DNA from: Muricea muricata
Lineage: Eukaryota > Cnidaria > Anthozoa > Malacalcyonacea > Plexauridae
Direction: 5' to 3'
DNA: 64,000 nucleotides
NCBI GenBank assembly: GCA_963855995.1
Contig: OY979718.1
Coordinates: 45,486,059-45,550,058 of the forward strand
In this document: one piece after another, positions 12,584 to 23,732 of the stretch
Layout: each line of letters begins with the position of its first letter
How positions within the stretch are numbered: the stretch's first letter is position 1
Notes under the pieces: model-generated
What the model was told of the DNA's origin: nothing
Seen by the model: the letters and a program-made list of their open reading frames with translations, nothing else
Databases searched by the model: none
Program-made: the position numbers and the translations under genes

Positions 12584-14515
12584 ATCTGTATACGAAGGAA
12601 ACATTATCTCATCAAACCACATAATTAATTAATATAATTGAACAAACTGAGCAAAATGCCGCATTTCAACTATAGATATTTGGAAATTCATTATACGTTT
12701 TATTTAATGACAAGTTATTTTGAATAAAATTAAATTGCATCTGTTCCATGTAATCTAGGGTAATTATCCGTTCAAATGATTGTATCACTTGAATTAAATT
12801 CCCGCTAACTTAACCAAAACATATTAAAGAAAGATATTATGGGATTAGGTTGCTATTAATATATTGTGTAAGAACTTCAAAAACCCAATAACTTTGTAAC
12901 TCATTTAAACAGTAAAAGGTTAGCGGAAATTAAAATATACAAAAACATCTGCTTCATGCATGAAGCAATCACTAAAAGTAATTAAAAGTGTTTAAAATGT
13001 TGAAAAAAGTTAATTTTATACACGATACAATACAACTTCATGTGCAATTTCTTTCTTTTGCAACTATCATTATATATACTTTCTTATGCATTATATTTCT
13101 ATCTGAGCACAGATGGTACATGAAGCTGATAACACAGATGTATGGATAGATGATCGGTGTTAAACCATGTAAATTATTTTGCGCGCGGCGCGACTTGCAC
13201 CAGCCAATGCACTTTTGTCCTTGCTTTTCTCTGTTGTGATCGGTCTGTGATTTTTTTCTTATACCCATAATTTCACAGTCACACACATCTAGTATTACGC
13301 ACAAATATTTGTGTGAATTAAGACAACACTTAATTTGAATCCGTTATTTTACAGGCAAGTAATGGTATTACATGGAACCATGGAATGGTATTACATATAT
13401 TATTTTTTTTCGTTATTACGAATATCTTGAGGCATATATTTTCGGCAGTCAGCAAAAGCGTATATGTGCAACTTTCACCTGCCGTTTGACAAAAAATGAA
13501 TCACGTTTGTTCAACGTCAGCCTCTAAATTTTTAATTAGCCGACAAAAAGGCAATAACAATTGAAAAGTTTAGAAGTTTTATTGGTTTTACATAGTAAGC
13601 GAAATGCTCTGAGATTATTTAAACAAGTAGTTTGGTCTTGTTGTATTGACTGTAACAGACTGTTTAACTTTGATTTTCACAGAACTCGCGCCAACTTAGC
13701 TTTATAAAATTTATGGAACCGACGGTGTTCTAGCGTCCGTTTAACTCTATGGTTTAGCTGTGAATGCATGCTTTAATGGGCTTAAATGTAAGGGGCGGCT
13801 TGAGAGGCTGGCAGGTCGTCATGAAATACATGTGATTCGGACAACAACCGCGTTCGGATTGCTGGGACGTTGTGTTAATAACACTCCCAATTCGCCATAG
13901 GATCGCTACGCTCGGAAGAATACGCGGTATATTGTGAATAGGGTACAAAATTTTCGGTTTTGTAATGTTCTGCGAAGAGAGAGCTGTTCTTTGCTTTTTA
14001 AGTTATCAAATAAATTATTACATTTTGGAATTTATATGAACATATGTGAGAAGTATACCCCAGAAAATGCCGTTTTCAAAGTCAAATTACAGTTTCCCCT
14101 GAGGAGGCGTTCGTCCCGTTCCAACCTCCGCTGTCGGCTAAATTGCGGTCGTGATTAATATTCAGCTTCCTTGGTAATTTGCATATCTTTTTGAAATAAT
14201 GGCCACAACTGTGAGTTAATTGTGTTGCTCAATGTTGTGAATCAAACCATTAATAATCTAAAAACAAAGATAAGCTGTCAACGACATAGAAACGTTGTCC
14301 TCAATGTCCTGCATATTGTGAAATCAACGTGTTCGTATATTTCAAACACCGTGCACATTTCCCATGCAGTGGGCTCCACATTAGATATGGATTAGATAAC
14401 ATTGCCGCCATCTTTAAAGCCGTATATCAAACCTTCAACCGGCCTTCAACAGTGGTGACACGCCAAAGTATTTGATGGACTGACATTCCCTTGCTTTTGC
14501 TTGTGTGTTTTTACA
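12584..14515. other. No gene seen
   Basis: Short open frames at 13,038-13,304, 13,754-13,948 and 13,934-14,158 have no recognisable pattern or splice context. The rest is AT-rich spacer. Confidence 0.35.
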
Positions 14516-14525
14516 GGGTATCTCA

Positions 14526-14625
14526 GGTAGCCCAATTCTGATTGTTGTTTCAGTAATATTTTGAGATTAGTGCACACATAAACATACTTTGTATATGAAA
14601 CCACAATATGAATTGGGCTACCTAG
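14526..14625. mobile_element. Short inverted-repeat element
   Basis: AGGTAGCCCAATTCTGATTG near 14,526 is mirrored by CAATATGAATTGGGCTACCT ending near 14,625. It is a roughly 100-bp hairpin-forming MITE-like repeat of unknown family. Confidence 0.45.
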
Positions 14626-15499
14626 GGATGTACATCGAAAAAAGTTTATCAAGTTCAAAAAATATTGTCTGCGTAAACTAACGCGCAAAATTTCCGGAAA
14701 TACAAAGCGTTGGTTCGCCCAAATTGTTACTAGAAGGTTAAAAGCTAGTCTTTAAACACGCGTCACGCGATTTGAATGTATTTGGTCGGGGTCGAAACAT
14801 CGAGTATGCTGTATGAGTATCATTTTTTGGGAAATTTGGCGCACTGAAAATTAGTGGTGCAACTGCAAATTTGCGTTCTTGCATGAAACTACAGCTAATA
14901 GTAGAATGGCGTTAACTATTATTATTATTATTAAGACAATATTTATACAGGATAAGAAAACCTCATCAGTAATCTAAACGATACTGCTATCCTTGAGGGT
15001 CCTGTTCTTACAAGTATAAAAACAAACTACTTTATCTTACACTATATCAAAATATACACTATAAAAATAATTTGTATGAATATAAAAGTTATATGTCTTG
15101 ATCTTAAAATTATAAAAATGGTTGTACGCTATAGATATAATTATAAAAATTATAGGTCACGGTTAAAGATGCTCGGTGCAGCTACTGCAAAATCCTTAGC
15201 TGGTTTTCATGCCGAATAGAGAAAAAATGCATGCAAGCAATTCGAATCTATAAGTCTGAAGATTGACGGAAATGCAAAAATTATAGACCAATTTCCATGC
15301 TCCACATCGTAAGCAAAGTATTTGGGAAAGACGTTTAACGTTTTTCGCCAGCTGTATCACTATCTTTCAAATCATGCATTATTATATATCCAGATATAAA
15401 TCAAGACTTCAACGTAAACATTATACGGGTTGATAGAAATGTGTGATCACTTACTTAAAAATATCAAAGTCAGGCTGCAAGAGTAATTGCCGGGGCCAC

Positions 15500-15815
15500 T
15501 TATAAAGACGCTTTTACACTACGGAGTTTCATGATCAGGGATGTTACACTGTCCAACGTCTCTTGCAACTTGTCTCGCAATCCCAGTAGAGATTGGGATC
15601 TATTTTCAAATCAGGCTGCGTCGTAACGCTGCGGCAATCGTTGCGAAATGTAGAACCTGATTCTACTTCGTGCAGTAATGGCTTTTGCAACAAGTTGCGA
15701 CACAAGTTCCATGGTGTAACAGTGTCTTGACATCCCTGATAATGAAACTCGAATTTTTAGAATAAATTTGTCGCGAAACAAGTTGCGAGACAAGTTACAT
15801 AGTGTAGCAGCGTCT
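15500..15815. mobile_element. hAT-type MITE
   Basis: The ends AAGACGCTTTTACACTACGG (15,506) and its near-complement CATAGTGTAGCAGCGTCTT (15,800-15,815) bracket nested inverted segments rich in GCAACTTGTCTCGCAA. Elements with TACACTA..GCAAC ends and repeated CGCAACTTG are common hAT MITEs in cnidarians and fish. Target duplications are not clear. Confidence 0.55.
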
Positions 15816-15839
15816 TAAAACTAAGCAAAATGATCGACC

Positions 15840-16545
15840 GCAAATTTTGACTGATTGCGATTATCGTTTTTGTGGTCCCCAGGTTCCTTTAGGATCGCTT
15901 TAATCCCGCTACAAAATTAATTAAAAGAAAGAGTGGACAAAAATCGGTGTTAACGCAAGCGTCATTACGATTCAGCGTCGTTTTCGTCCTCCAAACTTGA
16001 CTGGGCTTGTTGCCAGAAAAAGGCCCTTCCCACAATTACTCGGCATAGATATCGATTAGATTTTGCAAAAAAAAAACCAAAAGAGCCGGAGTAAAGAGGA
16101 ATGGGAACGTATTCTATAGACAGACGAACCTCCATTCTCTATATTCGGAGGGGAAAATATGTTCGAAGAAAACAAGAAGAGAAATTTAATTCCGAATGTA
16201 TATCAGACCATTTATAAAACATAGGGGAGGAGAGATCTATGTTAGGGGAGCTGTTTTACTGCCCGGGGTGTTGGTAATGTTCATCATATTAAAGATATCA
16301 TGGATCAGAAAGTGTATACAAGCAAATCTTAATTGATCACTAACGTTTATCACTGGTGCATTTCGTAGGTAAAGATCACATAATACTTCAGCAAGACAAT
16401 GATCTAAATCATGGACAATGATCTAAATCATGAATAATTATATCAAACGAGCTAAATACCAAGTCCTTCGAGAATGGCGTGCATAATCGCCTGATATCAA
16501 GCCCATCGAAAACTTATGCCATAAGTTTATAAACTTAAACAAGAA
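15840..16545 (+). pseudogene. Decayed Tc1-like transposase
   Basis: Pieces of a Tc1/mariner transposase are readable in order on the plus strand but in changing frames and with stops. There is an ITIQRRFR helix-turn-helix piece and an ARKRPF segment (about 15,965-16,025), TDEPPFSIFG around the first catalytic Asp region (about 16,120), DIMDQKVY (about 16,300), QQDND for the second Asp (about 16,392) and PDIKPIENL before the final acidic residue (about 16,493). The protein would have been about 340 residues. No terminal inverted repeats were identified. It is an old, inactive copy. Confidence 0.7.
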
Positions 16546-16689
16546 AAAAACATATTATTTTGAGATTAAGGCTGTATATATTGAACGTTTATGTTTTGAT
16601 TTCTTGTTTCCATTCAGCAGCTTATGCTGGCGTAACACGTTGACAGTCAAATAACCAAATGTACTTTAATCATAACGTTAAACAACTCA

Positions 16690-19069
16690 ACGCATTTTCA
16701 AAGGGATGGAGACTCGAGTTTTATATTATTCCAATTCTACGGCAACGTTTAACATCTTAGTCTGCGATGATATTTATCCACACTCTGGTCCTGAGCATCT
16801 TTCATCACAATCTAACACAAATATGAACAGCACGAACCGTCCAGTTTTACACTGTTATCATCAAAATGTTAGAAGTATAAAATCTGGATTCAAGTTAAAA
16901 TAGTTTAAGGATTTGGTGTATTCCAACAAGTTTGACATCATGAATAAACACAAACGTTCTCTGACCAAATAATTTATAATTTTACCTTTCGACTGCCAGA
17001 TGAAATATAAACGTAGCTATATATCAGAATCTTGGTTAACCAGTGACGTATCGGATTCTGAACTGTTAGCATGGGATTATGATATTTTTCGTTGCAACCG
17101 CAAAACTTTAGGAAACTGTGGTGATACTATCCGTGGCGGAGGCGTTTTACTAGCAACTCGTTGTGGTTTTAAATGTAAACCGATAGATTTAACAAAGAAT
17201 AACAACCTTGAAACTTCAGCCATTGAACTTATTTCAGGCAACAGTGGAAAGGTTCTTGTTGCTGTATTCTATCGACCTCCAAATGCTAATGCTAATCGGA
17301 TCTCTGACTTTGTTCAATAACTAAACGAGTGTCCTTGATAAGATGATTCTACTTGGTGACTTTAATTTCCCTGCCATTACGTGGATTGATGGATCTGGCT
17401 TTTGTGATTCTAATTATCAACATCCAAATTTCTAAGAGTGAAGACTTTGGTGTGCCATCTGACCACATTCACCACAAAGCTATAACATTTGATGTAAACT
17501 TGTCAATACGCACTCTTAATAAAAACCAGCAGGAAATGTTTAATTTCAAGAAGGCTGACTTTGAAGGTCTTATAACAGCTCTGAGAAATGATCCACCAGA
17601 GAACTGTTTGGATAATGACAGTAACAGTAACATTAATGACGACTGGAGTTCTTGGAAATCTTTTGTTTGACAAACTTTTATACCTAAACGTATAACTCGT
17701 AAATTCGTATCACCTCCATGGATTGATGGAGAAGCAACCCACGCAATACGCAAAAAGAACACGTTCCACAAAAGAGCTAAACAGAAGGGTAGCGTGGTTA
17801 TCTGGGTAAGATTTCGTGGGAAACTTAAAAAAGGGAAATATCTCCTAACTGTTTTTGCAGCTATTTCAACCGTTTGACCAGGCATTCTAACATTCCTACT
17901 CGTACACGATAACAAAAGCGGACGCGTTTAACACGTATTTCACCTCTGTTTTTTCGTATTTCACCATTGTGTTTAATATTCAACTGGTCGTTATGTTTGG
18001 GTAAACTTCTTAGTGAACGGAAACAAGCCAACATAACACCAGTTTTCAAGAAAGGAAGTAAAATTCTGGTGTCAAATTATCGCCAAATTTCTCTTCTATG
18101 TATTCTTAGTAAATTATGCGAGTGTTGCATAGTTGGAAAGATTCTACCCGGTCTCATCCACCTTTTGTCAACAATGCAACATGGCTTTGTTCGAGGCAGG
18201 TCTTGTGTTGTACAGCTACTTACATTTCTTCATGATTTGCACGCCTCGTTGGATGCAGGTGATGAAAGAGTGCTTTGCTTTCAGATGTATAAACATATTC
18301 AAATTTCTAACGGTATAACCAGAAGCACAAGTGATAATTTAATTTTTTTCCTATTCTTTGCTATCGCACATCTCTATTCAGGATTCCTTCTTTAGCCGCA
18401 TTGTAAAACTTTGGAACAGTTTACCACTTCAAACTCGTAAATCTCTGACTTTCAATTCTTTTAAGACAAATCTGTACAAACATTACTTTAGTAAATTGCA
18501 CAATATTTTTGATACGGAAATTAAAGATTAAATACGTGGAAGACAATATGCCTTTTACAGTTAAAATAGCATGTAGTAACGAGAGGTGTTTTACTCCAAG
18601 TATCAATGTTCCAATAATTTATTTGACGTTTTATTGTTTAGTTTTTTGGTCACATTGTGTTCTTTCCTTTTTTCTCTTTCTCTTGCAATTTTAGATCTAA
18701 AAAGTAGCTATCAAATTCAAGATTCATTTAGTCATGTAGGATTAAGAGTTATTTTTGGAGTGATATACATTCTCTAACTTGCAGGTTAGTATTCATGTTC
18801 AGTAAGATTTAACCTTTACATCCTTTGTTATTTTTGGTAGTTTCAGTCATGGTCATGTCAGTCTAACTTTCTAATTTCGTTTATGGGATCTGCCTTGTCG
18901 AGACTTCGAGTCTGTTTGCTTATCCCTTATCTTATTCGCGTTATTGCTGTTATTTTAACCTATGTTCTTGTTGTTTGTTTAGCTGACAGTTGTTCTTGTT
19001 GTTTGTTGTAAACTTTTAATTTTGCAAGTTTGATTAAAGTTTCTACTACGACTACTATTACTACCAATT
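16690..19069 (+). mobile_element. Degenerate non-LTR retrotransposon (LINE, CR1/Jockey-like)
   Basis: Several frames read in order give a LINE ORF2. An HQNVRSI start lies at about 16,858, followed by an apurinic endonuclease domain (ESWLTSDVSDSELL, GGGVLLAT, VLVAVFYRPPN, LLGDFNFPA, then PSDH at about 17,455). The N-terminal part of the reverse transcriptase follows (ITPVFKKGSK, NYRQISLL, QHGFVRGRSC, about 18,030-18,210). The palm with the FADD-type catalytic motif is missing: the sequence jumps from about 18,290 to the typical C-terminal piece RIVKLWNSLPLQTRK (about 18,392-18,450). The 3' end near 19,040-19,069 is a short (CTA/CTR)n repeat, the tail type of CR1/L2-like elements. Frameshifts, stops and the deletion make it inactive. 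Confidence 0.8.
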
Positions 19070-19192
19070 AACTTCTTTTGACTGCTACTGTAAATTTTAA
19101 TTTCATGCATTTACAAAATTATACAAATAATGGCCACACTGCTCTAAACCGAAAGGACGCTCAGTTTTGCCCTAATAAAGAAAGAGATTATA

Positions 19193-19275
19193 CAGTCAAA
19201 CCTGCATTAAGCGGTCACCCTCAGTGATTTCGCAAGTGACCGCTTAATACAGGTCGACCGCTTAATACAGGTCTT
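19193..19275 (+). mobile_element. Tigger/pogo-like terminal inverted repeat
   Basis: TA|CAGTCAAACCTGCATTAAGC at 19,191 closely follows the CAGTCRAACCTNTATTAA ends of Tigger/pogo elements. The internal CGCTTAATACAGGTC is given twice (about 19,238 and 19,258). I found no matching opposite end. It is probably the left end of the element to which the HIRAN-like fragment at 19,698 belongs. Confidence 0.5.
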
Positions 19276-19697
19276 GTAGAAATCAACACATGTACGGCTT
19301 AAATATAACGTTTACTATACTTAAATTTGAACTAGACAGTAATTTATTTCAATAACCATCGCAAGTAACCAATTAAAAAGTACATAAAACAGTAAACTGT
19401 TTCCTGATGTACTATTTACAACATGAGCGGCCGTGTTGTATCAGCATATACACTCGAGTCGAAGGCGAGAGTTGTATATCTGATACAACACAGACGCGAA
19501 TTTTGTAAATAGCTTGTGAAACTCTCCAATTTTATAGATCAATTTGCGAAGTAATTTTGAAAATACATCTTATATAAGACGAGAAAATCGAAGTTAAAGT
19601 TTATAAATGTCAACAGAATTCTGTATCAGAGTATTCAGACTCCTTCACGCTCATGATTTCTTTTGTGTTTTTTATGAATTATTAATGATTTTCACAA

Positions 19698-19916
19698 GTG
19701 CTTAAACATGCCCCGAAGTTTATGACATTATGGCTGACAAAGTTTTTGAAACAGCAGACAAAGTTTGCTAAAGCAATCATCAAAAGAAAGCGTGTCAACA
19801 GAGAAGGTGGTTATGGTTTAGAAATGCCCTGCCAGGATCACTTTCATGGAGATGCATTCTCGTGTCAGTGGCTGAAGGGAAAGTTGATACAAGAAAAATT
19901 TAAGTTGCTTGAATAA
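19698..19916 (+). pseudogene. HIRAN-like domain C-terminal fragment
   Basis: The 72-residue frame contains KRKRVNREGGYGLEMPC followed by F.GDAFSCQWLKGKLIQEK. This is the pattern of the C-terminal half of a HIRAN-like module (VTGKRVNRGxGYGLEIPC..F.GD....WLK) that I recall in many cnidarian mobile-element ORFs. The N-terminal half with its GYHVY motif is missing upstream. It lies about 500 bp inside a Tigger-like terminus, so it is read as a relic of that element. A second, longer HIRAN-like fragment is at 27.4-27.8 kb. Confidence 0.5.
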
Positions 19917-20191
19917 TAACAACACAAACTAAAACTATACCATTGTCACTTTCAGTGATAACGGAATTTACAGTTTATACGCCTTTGAGAGGACAACCTT
20001 TATTAAATTACCTGTACAAAGGTTTTTTCATTAGATTGCTGGTCGTTCCCAGACTCTTTCGATTCTATATATGCATGATCTATATCAATGTCACCTGTTA
20101 TAGACATTTCGACAGCTAACAATCAACAAGTGATACATAAATAAAATAAATAACACAAAACAAACTTTGAATCATAAACCGTTTAATGTGA

Positions 20192-20638
20192 ATGGCTATA
20201 AGGAGGAATTACGTGCTATTGATTTTGCTAACAGTACTACTGATTTTCTGTGTGATCCTGCTCTTTTCAAACACGCTAGTCAAGTGGACACCGTCGTGGA
20301 ATCCTACCGTTTCTAAAACGTGCAAGCTAAGAAATGAACAACAGCTAATGGGAAAAAGCCTTTGGTCTTGGACGACTGCGATTTTGGGCCATAATGATAG
20401 CAAATTAGGTACATCGAAACATAAGATACAGAATGAAACAACTGTGATTGTTAAAAGACAGACTGATAGTTTAAGAATAACGACAAAGGATTTACATGGT
20501 TTACATTGTCCTGCTAATCCACATAAAAAAACTGCACTCAAAAACCTGTTTAATTACTGGATGGCTTTAAAGAGTTATTATGACTTATCCGGTTTTTTAT
20601 GCGGACCGCATTTTTCAGGATTGTACGGTGCGCTATGA
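20192..20638 (+). CDS. Type II membrane protein fragment, possibly LicD/fukutin-like (tentative)
   Basis: ATG at 20,192 opens a 148-residue frame with a short basic N-terminus (MAIRRN), a hydrophobic anchor at residues 7-29 (LLILLTVLLIFCVILLF) and then a luminal-type stem with one N-glycosylation site (NETT). That is the layout of Golgi type II enzymes. The end, HKKTALKNLFNYWMALKSYY and GFLCGPHFSGLYGA, loosely resembles the region before the LLGA.RDGD motif of LicD/fukutin-type proteins. The frame stops at TGA 20,636-20,638. A shift of one base there would continue as RYDKDSF, so it may be a frameshifted copy, or an exon using the weak donor at about 20,627. No catalytic residues are visible. 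A MITE sits 130 bp downstream. Confidence 0.35.
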   Translation: MAIRRNYVLLILLTVLLIFCVILLFSNTLVKWTPSWNPTVSKTCKLRNEQQLMGKSLWSWTTAILGHNDSKLGTSKHKIQNETTVIVKRQTDSLRITTKDLHGLHCPANPHKKTALKNLFNYWMALKSYYDLSGFLCGPHFSGLYGAL

Positions 20639-20765
20639 TAAGGATTCTTTTTTGAAATCGGACAATACCAAACGGAAATTAAGAAATGATCTTTTGTATT
20701 AGCTATGTTAACTGTAACTGTTGATTTAATATGTACTTGATATTGACTGTAAGAAACTATTCAGC

Positions 20766-21043
20766 TACACTGTTAAAAAAATCACTGTAAATTTACAGTA
20801 AAAAGTACTGGCAGCTTGGACGCAAAAAAAGTACGGTAAAATTACAGACAATTGTTAAGTACTTTATATTGTAGTTTGTATTTACATTGTAAATACTGTA
20901 AACACTACAGTATTTTACCTGTTAAAATACAAACAAATTGTTTTATTACAGTACTTTCTTCTGTTACCCGTGATTACATTTCTTTAACTGTAAAATATTA
21001 CAGTAGTTATTGCTGTAAAAATACATTTATTTTTAACAGTGTA
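20766..21043. mobile_element. TA-flanked MITE rich in CTGTAAATTTACAG-type palindromes
   Basis: TA|CACTGTTAAAAA at the left and its exact complement TTTTTAACAGTG|TA at the right define a roughly 274-bp element with TA target duplication (Tc1/mariner type). The interior repeats variants of ACTGTAAAWTTTACAGT (for example at 20,784, 20,837 and 20,988), forming many small hairpins. The open frame at 20,852-21,127 is a reading through it. Confidence 0.7.
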
Positions 21044-21049
21044 CTTTCA

Positions 21050-23298
21050 ATATTTTATACCTATTCTCATAGAAGTTTTGTTGAAGAATACACTAGCTAT
21101 TTTTGTGCTCATACAGAAGAAATCTAGATTACATGCAGTTATCAAGGTTAGGAAATCTGTAATATACTAGGAAATCAAATCAGGGATTATTCGTGAACAG
21201 TTTTCTCGAATTCGAAGATTTACCTTTCTATATTTTCCATTTTGTTGTAAAAGAATCTTAGCGGAAAGTTATTTTCATATTTTATTGGAATTCGATAGTA
21301 AGATTGCTTTATCATCAGTGTCGCAACGCTAACGAGTTGTAGCAACAGAACATGCTCTGTGAACGAGTATATAAATTTTAGTCCTAGAGACATTAGATAT
21401 AGAATTTGAATACTCGAATCATGTCTCCAAGTTTTGCTCCAGCTAGTATACTTCTAAGACAGTTACTTCTTCTCAGCTAGCATACATCATTCTCCTCGAC
21501 TAGCATTCTTCTTTTCATGGCGCGGCTAGTATGTACTTTTCTCGGCTAATGTATACATTAGTGTATACTTCTCAACTGATATACTTCTTCTCAGCTACTT
21601 CTTAACTGACATACTTCTATCTACACTTCCCTCCAATGCATGACTAGTATATATCCGTCCTCCCATTACTACCAGAGAGGTTCAGATTTGACTTCCTTTA
21701 CCACTACCGCTTCCTTTTCCGGATTTTTAAATAATTTAAACAATTTAAATTTTGACTGTTTTAATCGGTCCTCACTCCTCAGAATGCAAGTGAGAATGAT
21801 AGGCAGACAGAGCTAACTCGCATATCTGCGAATGGCTTTAACTATAGCCTCATTGTTGGTTTGAATAGATCGACAGTAGTTTGAACAATAGTTAATAAAC
21901 GATACTGGGCGCAGTAGCCCACGGGTTTGGCAAGCTTGCGATTGGTTTGTCACGATATCATTTAAACTATAATAACCTTCAAGTCTAATGCGTTAGGTAT
22001 CGTCCATTAACAATAATTTGTACTCGTAAAAATTACCATTTAATCAGGTAGGTACGACACATCTGATTGGCTGAAAGATGGGTTAAGGTAGCGGTAGAGG
22101 TATTGCCAAAGTGAAAATACCCCAGTCCCGTCTTCAGGCGCTTGCTGATAGAACGACGCATTATATAAACAGTTTACATAAACAGTTTACATGTGCTATA
22201 TAGCGGCGTAAGTGCGAAAATGAAGATGGGGTGTGAGTGCGAAGGTTACCGCTGGACGCTGCATAAACGTATATGATGTACCCTAAGTGAAAACTGACAA
22301 CTTTTGAAAAACTCTCATGACACAACGTCAACATTCAGACGGAGATCGGAAGTAGGATTTTATCTATGGCTCTAGGGCCAGTGACATGGTAGTGATCAGT
22401 GACGTGAACTACGACGAGGTTATTCTTTCATGTTACCAGTCACGAATGTACCAAAGGAGCCCGACTCCCTCCTTTTTTGTGCATAGAAAGCATAATCAAT
22501 CCAGACATGAAAACCCGGTGATCTTCAAAACGTTTATGATGAACTACGATCTTATGTTGAGTTGGCTTCACCGTAAACAAATCGTTTGAAATTTTGTTTC
22601 AGAGAGGCAACGCTATTGGAGGATTGCTATGCCAAAAATTCATTGTCTTCAGTACGGTGCACAAGTCAGCATAAACACGAAAAAAGATAGAACAAGGACG
22701 TTGGCGAAGTTTTCAGTCTATATCTATAGTAGAAACGTCCAGGAAAGATTTTGCGATATCAAAGATGACGTAAGAACGACCGAACGTACGAAAATGTTGT
22801 GGGCATCTCCACTGATAAATATACAAGCCATTTTTAACTCGCGATTTACACCGATATGGCTATACCGCAATGCCCAACTCAGACTCCTTAGCTATGATAA
22901 CTTAGTTTTCACCCCTCCCCCCCCGCCCCCCTTTTGAAAGTTCTAGCAACGTCCCTGTCATGAATTTGGAACTGGGATCAAAGAACAAAACGGAGCATTC
23001 GTATATGGTATAAAATGGAAGCTGGGAATTGCCCATTTTTTTGCCGTGGGAAAATGGGATCCTATATGCACTGTGATTAAATCATCGGACAAAAAACAAT
23101 AGAAAAAGAGTTACGAATAAGATTTGAGCAGCACAACCACCAGGATTTTGGCTGGGAAATGGGAGTGGGACCCCCCTTCAGGAACCTGTTATTCCCATCA
23201 ACACGGTGAAACGTTAAACGCATACGCGAAGTCTCAGAAAAGCGCGGGAAAAACAAAGTTAAACGTTAAAAGGGCTTTAAAGTTATTATAATAGTCAT
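21050..23298. other. No gene seen; degenerate CTAGTATACTTCT repeat
   Basis: From about 21,440 to 21,650 variants of CTAGTATACTTCTTCTCAG recur in a loose tandem array. Short open frames at 22,386-22,589 and 22,629-22,937 show no family pattern. At 22,970 a segment related to 10,006 recurs. A poly-C tract is at about 22,912-22,931. Nothing else is recognised upstream of the HPF1 start. Confidence 0.35.
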
Positions 23299-23352
23299 AG
23301 AGTTGATGTTCTTGGGCATAAATATGTTTTTGCCCGCGAACGTCAACTCTAT
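23299..23352. repeat. Hairpin 330 bp upstream of the HPF1 start
   Basis: AGAGTTGATGTTC and GAACGTCAACTCT form 13-bp arms with one mismatch around a loop of about 28 bp. It may be a small MITE or part of the promoter region. Confidence 0.4.
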
Positions 23353-23633
23353 TGTTATATCATAATAAAGTTGACAAAAATCATGCGAAGACCCACGAAA
23401 TAAATTAGCTAAATTAGATCACGCCATCAATTGACGTCATCCGTGCGTGTGTACTTTAATAACACACAGCTCGAGACCAATGAAAATGCAGAATGAACAC
23501 GTATTATTATATAATTGTTAAATAGTATACAGTATACAAGTTTAATTAAGTGAATAACTCAGTGACTGTAATAACATGAAAATTTTCCCGCCAAAAAACT
23601 CGCGGCCTCACGAGTCTGGGAACCATTGGCAAG

Positions 23634-23732
23634 ATGGCGGATTTACCACTTTGTAAATATGGAAAGAAATGTTATAGAAAGAATGCTGCTCACTTTGAGA
23701 AGTTTTCACATAACGATGAAGAAAATAATCAG
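23634..23732 (+). CDS. HPF1: HPF1 exon 1 (PBZ zinc finger)
   Basis: ATG in the context CAAGATGG. It encodes 33 residues with CKYGKKCYRKNAAHFEKFSH, a full PBZ motif, and ends in phase 0 at CAG|GTGATT. The start codon lies in a YY1-like AAGATGGCGG. Confidence 0.85.
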
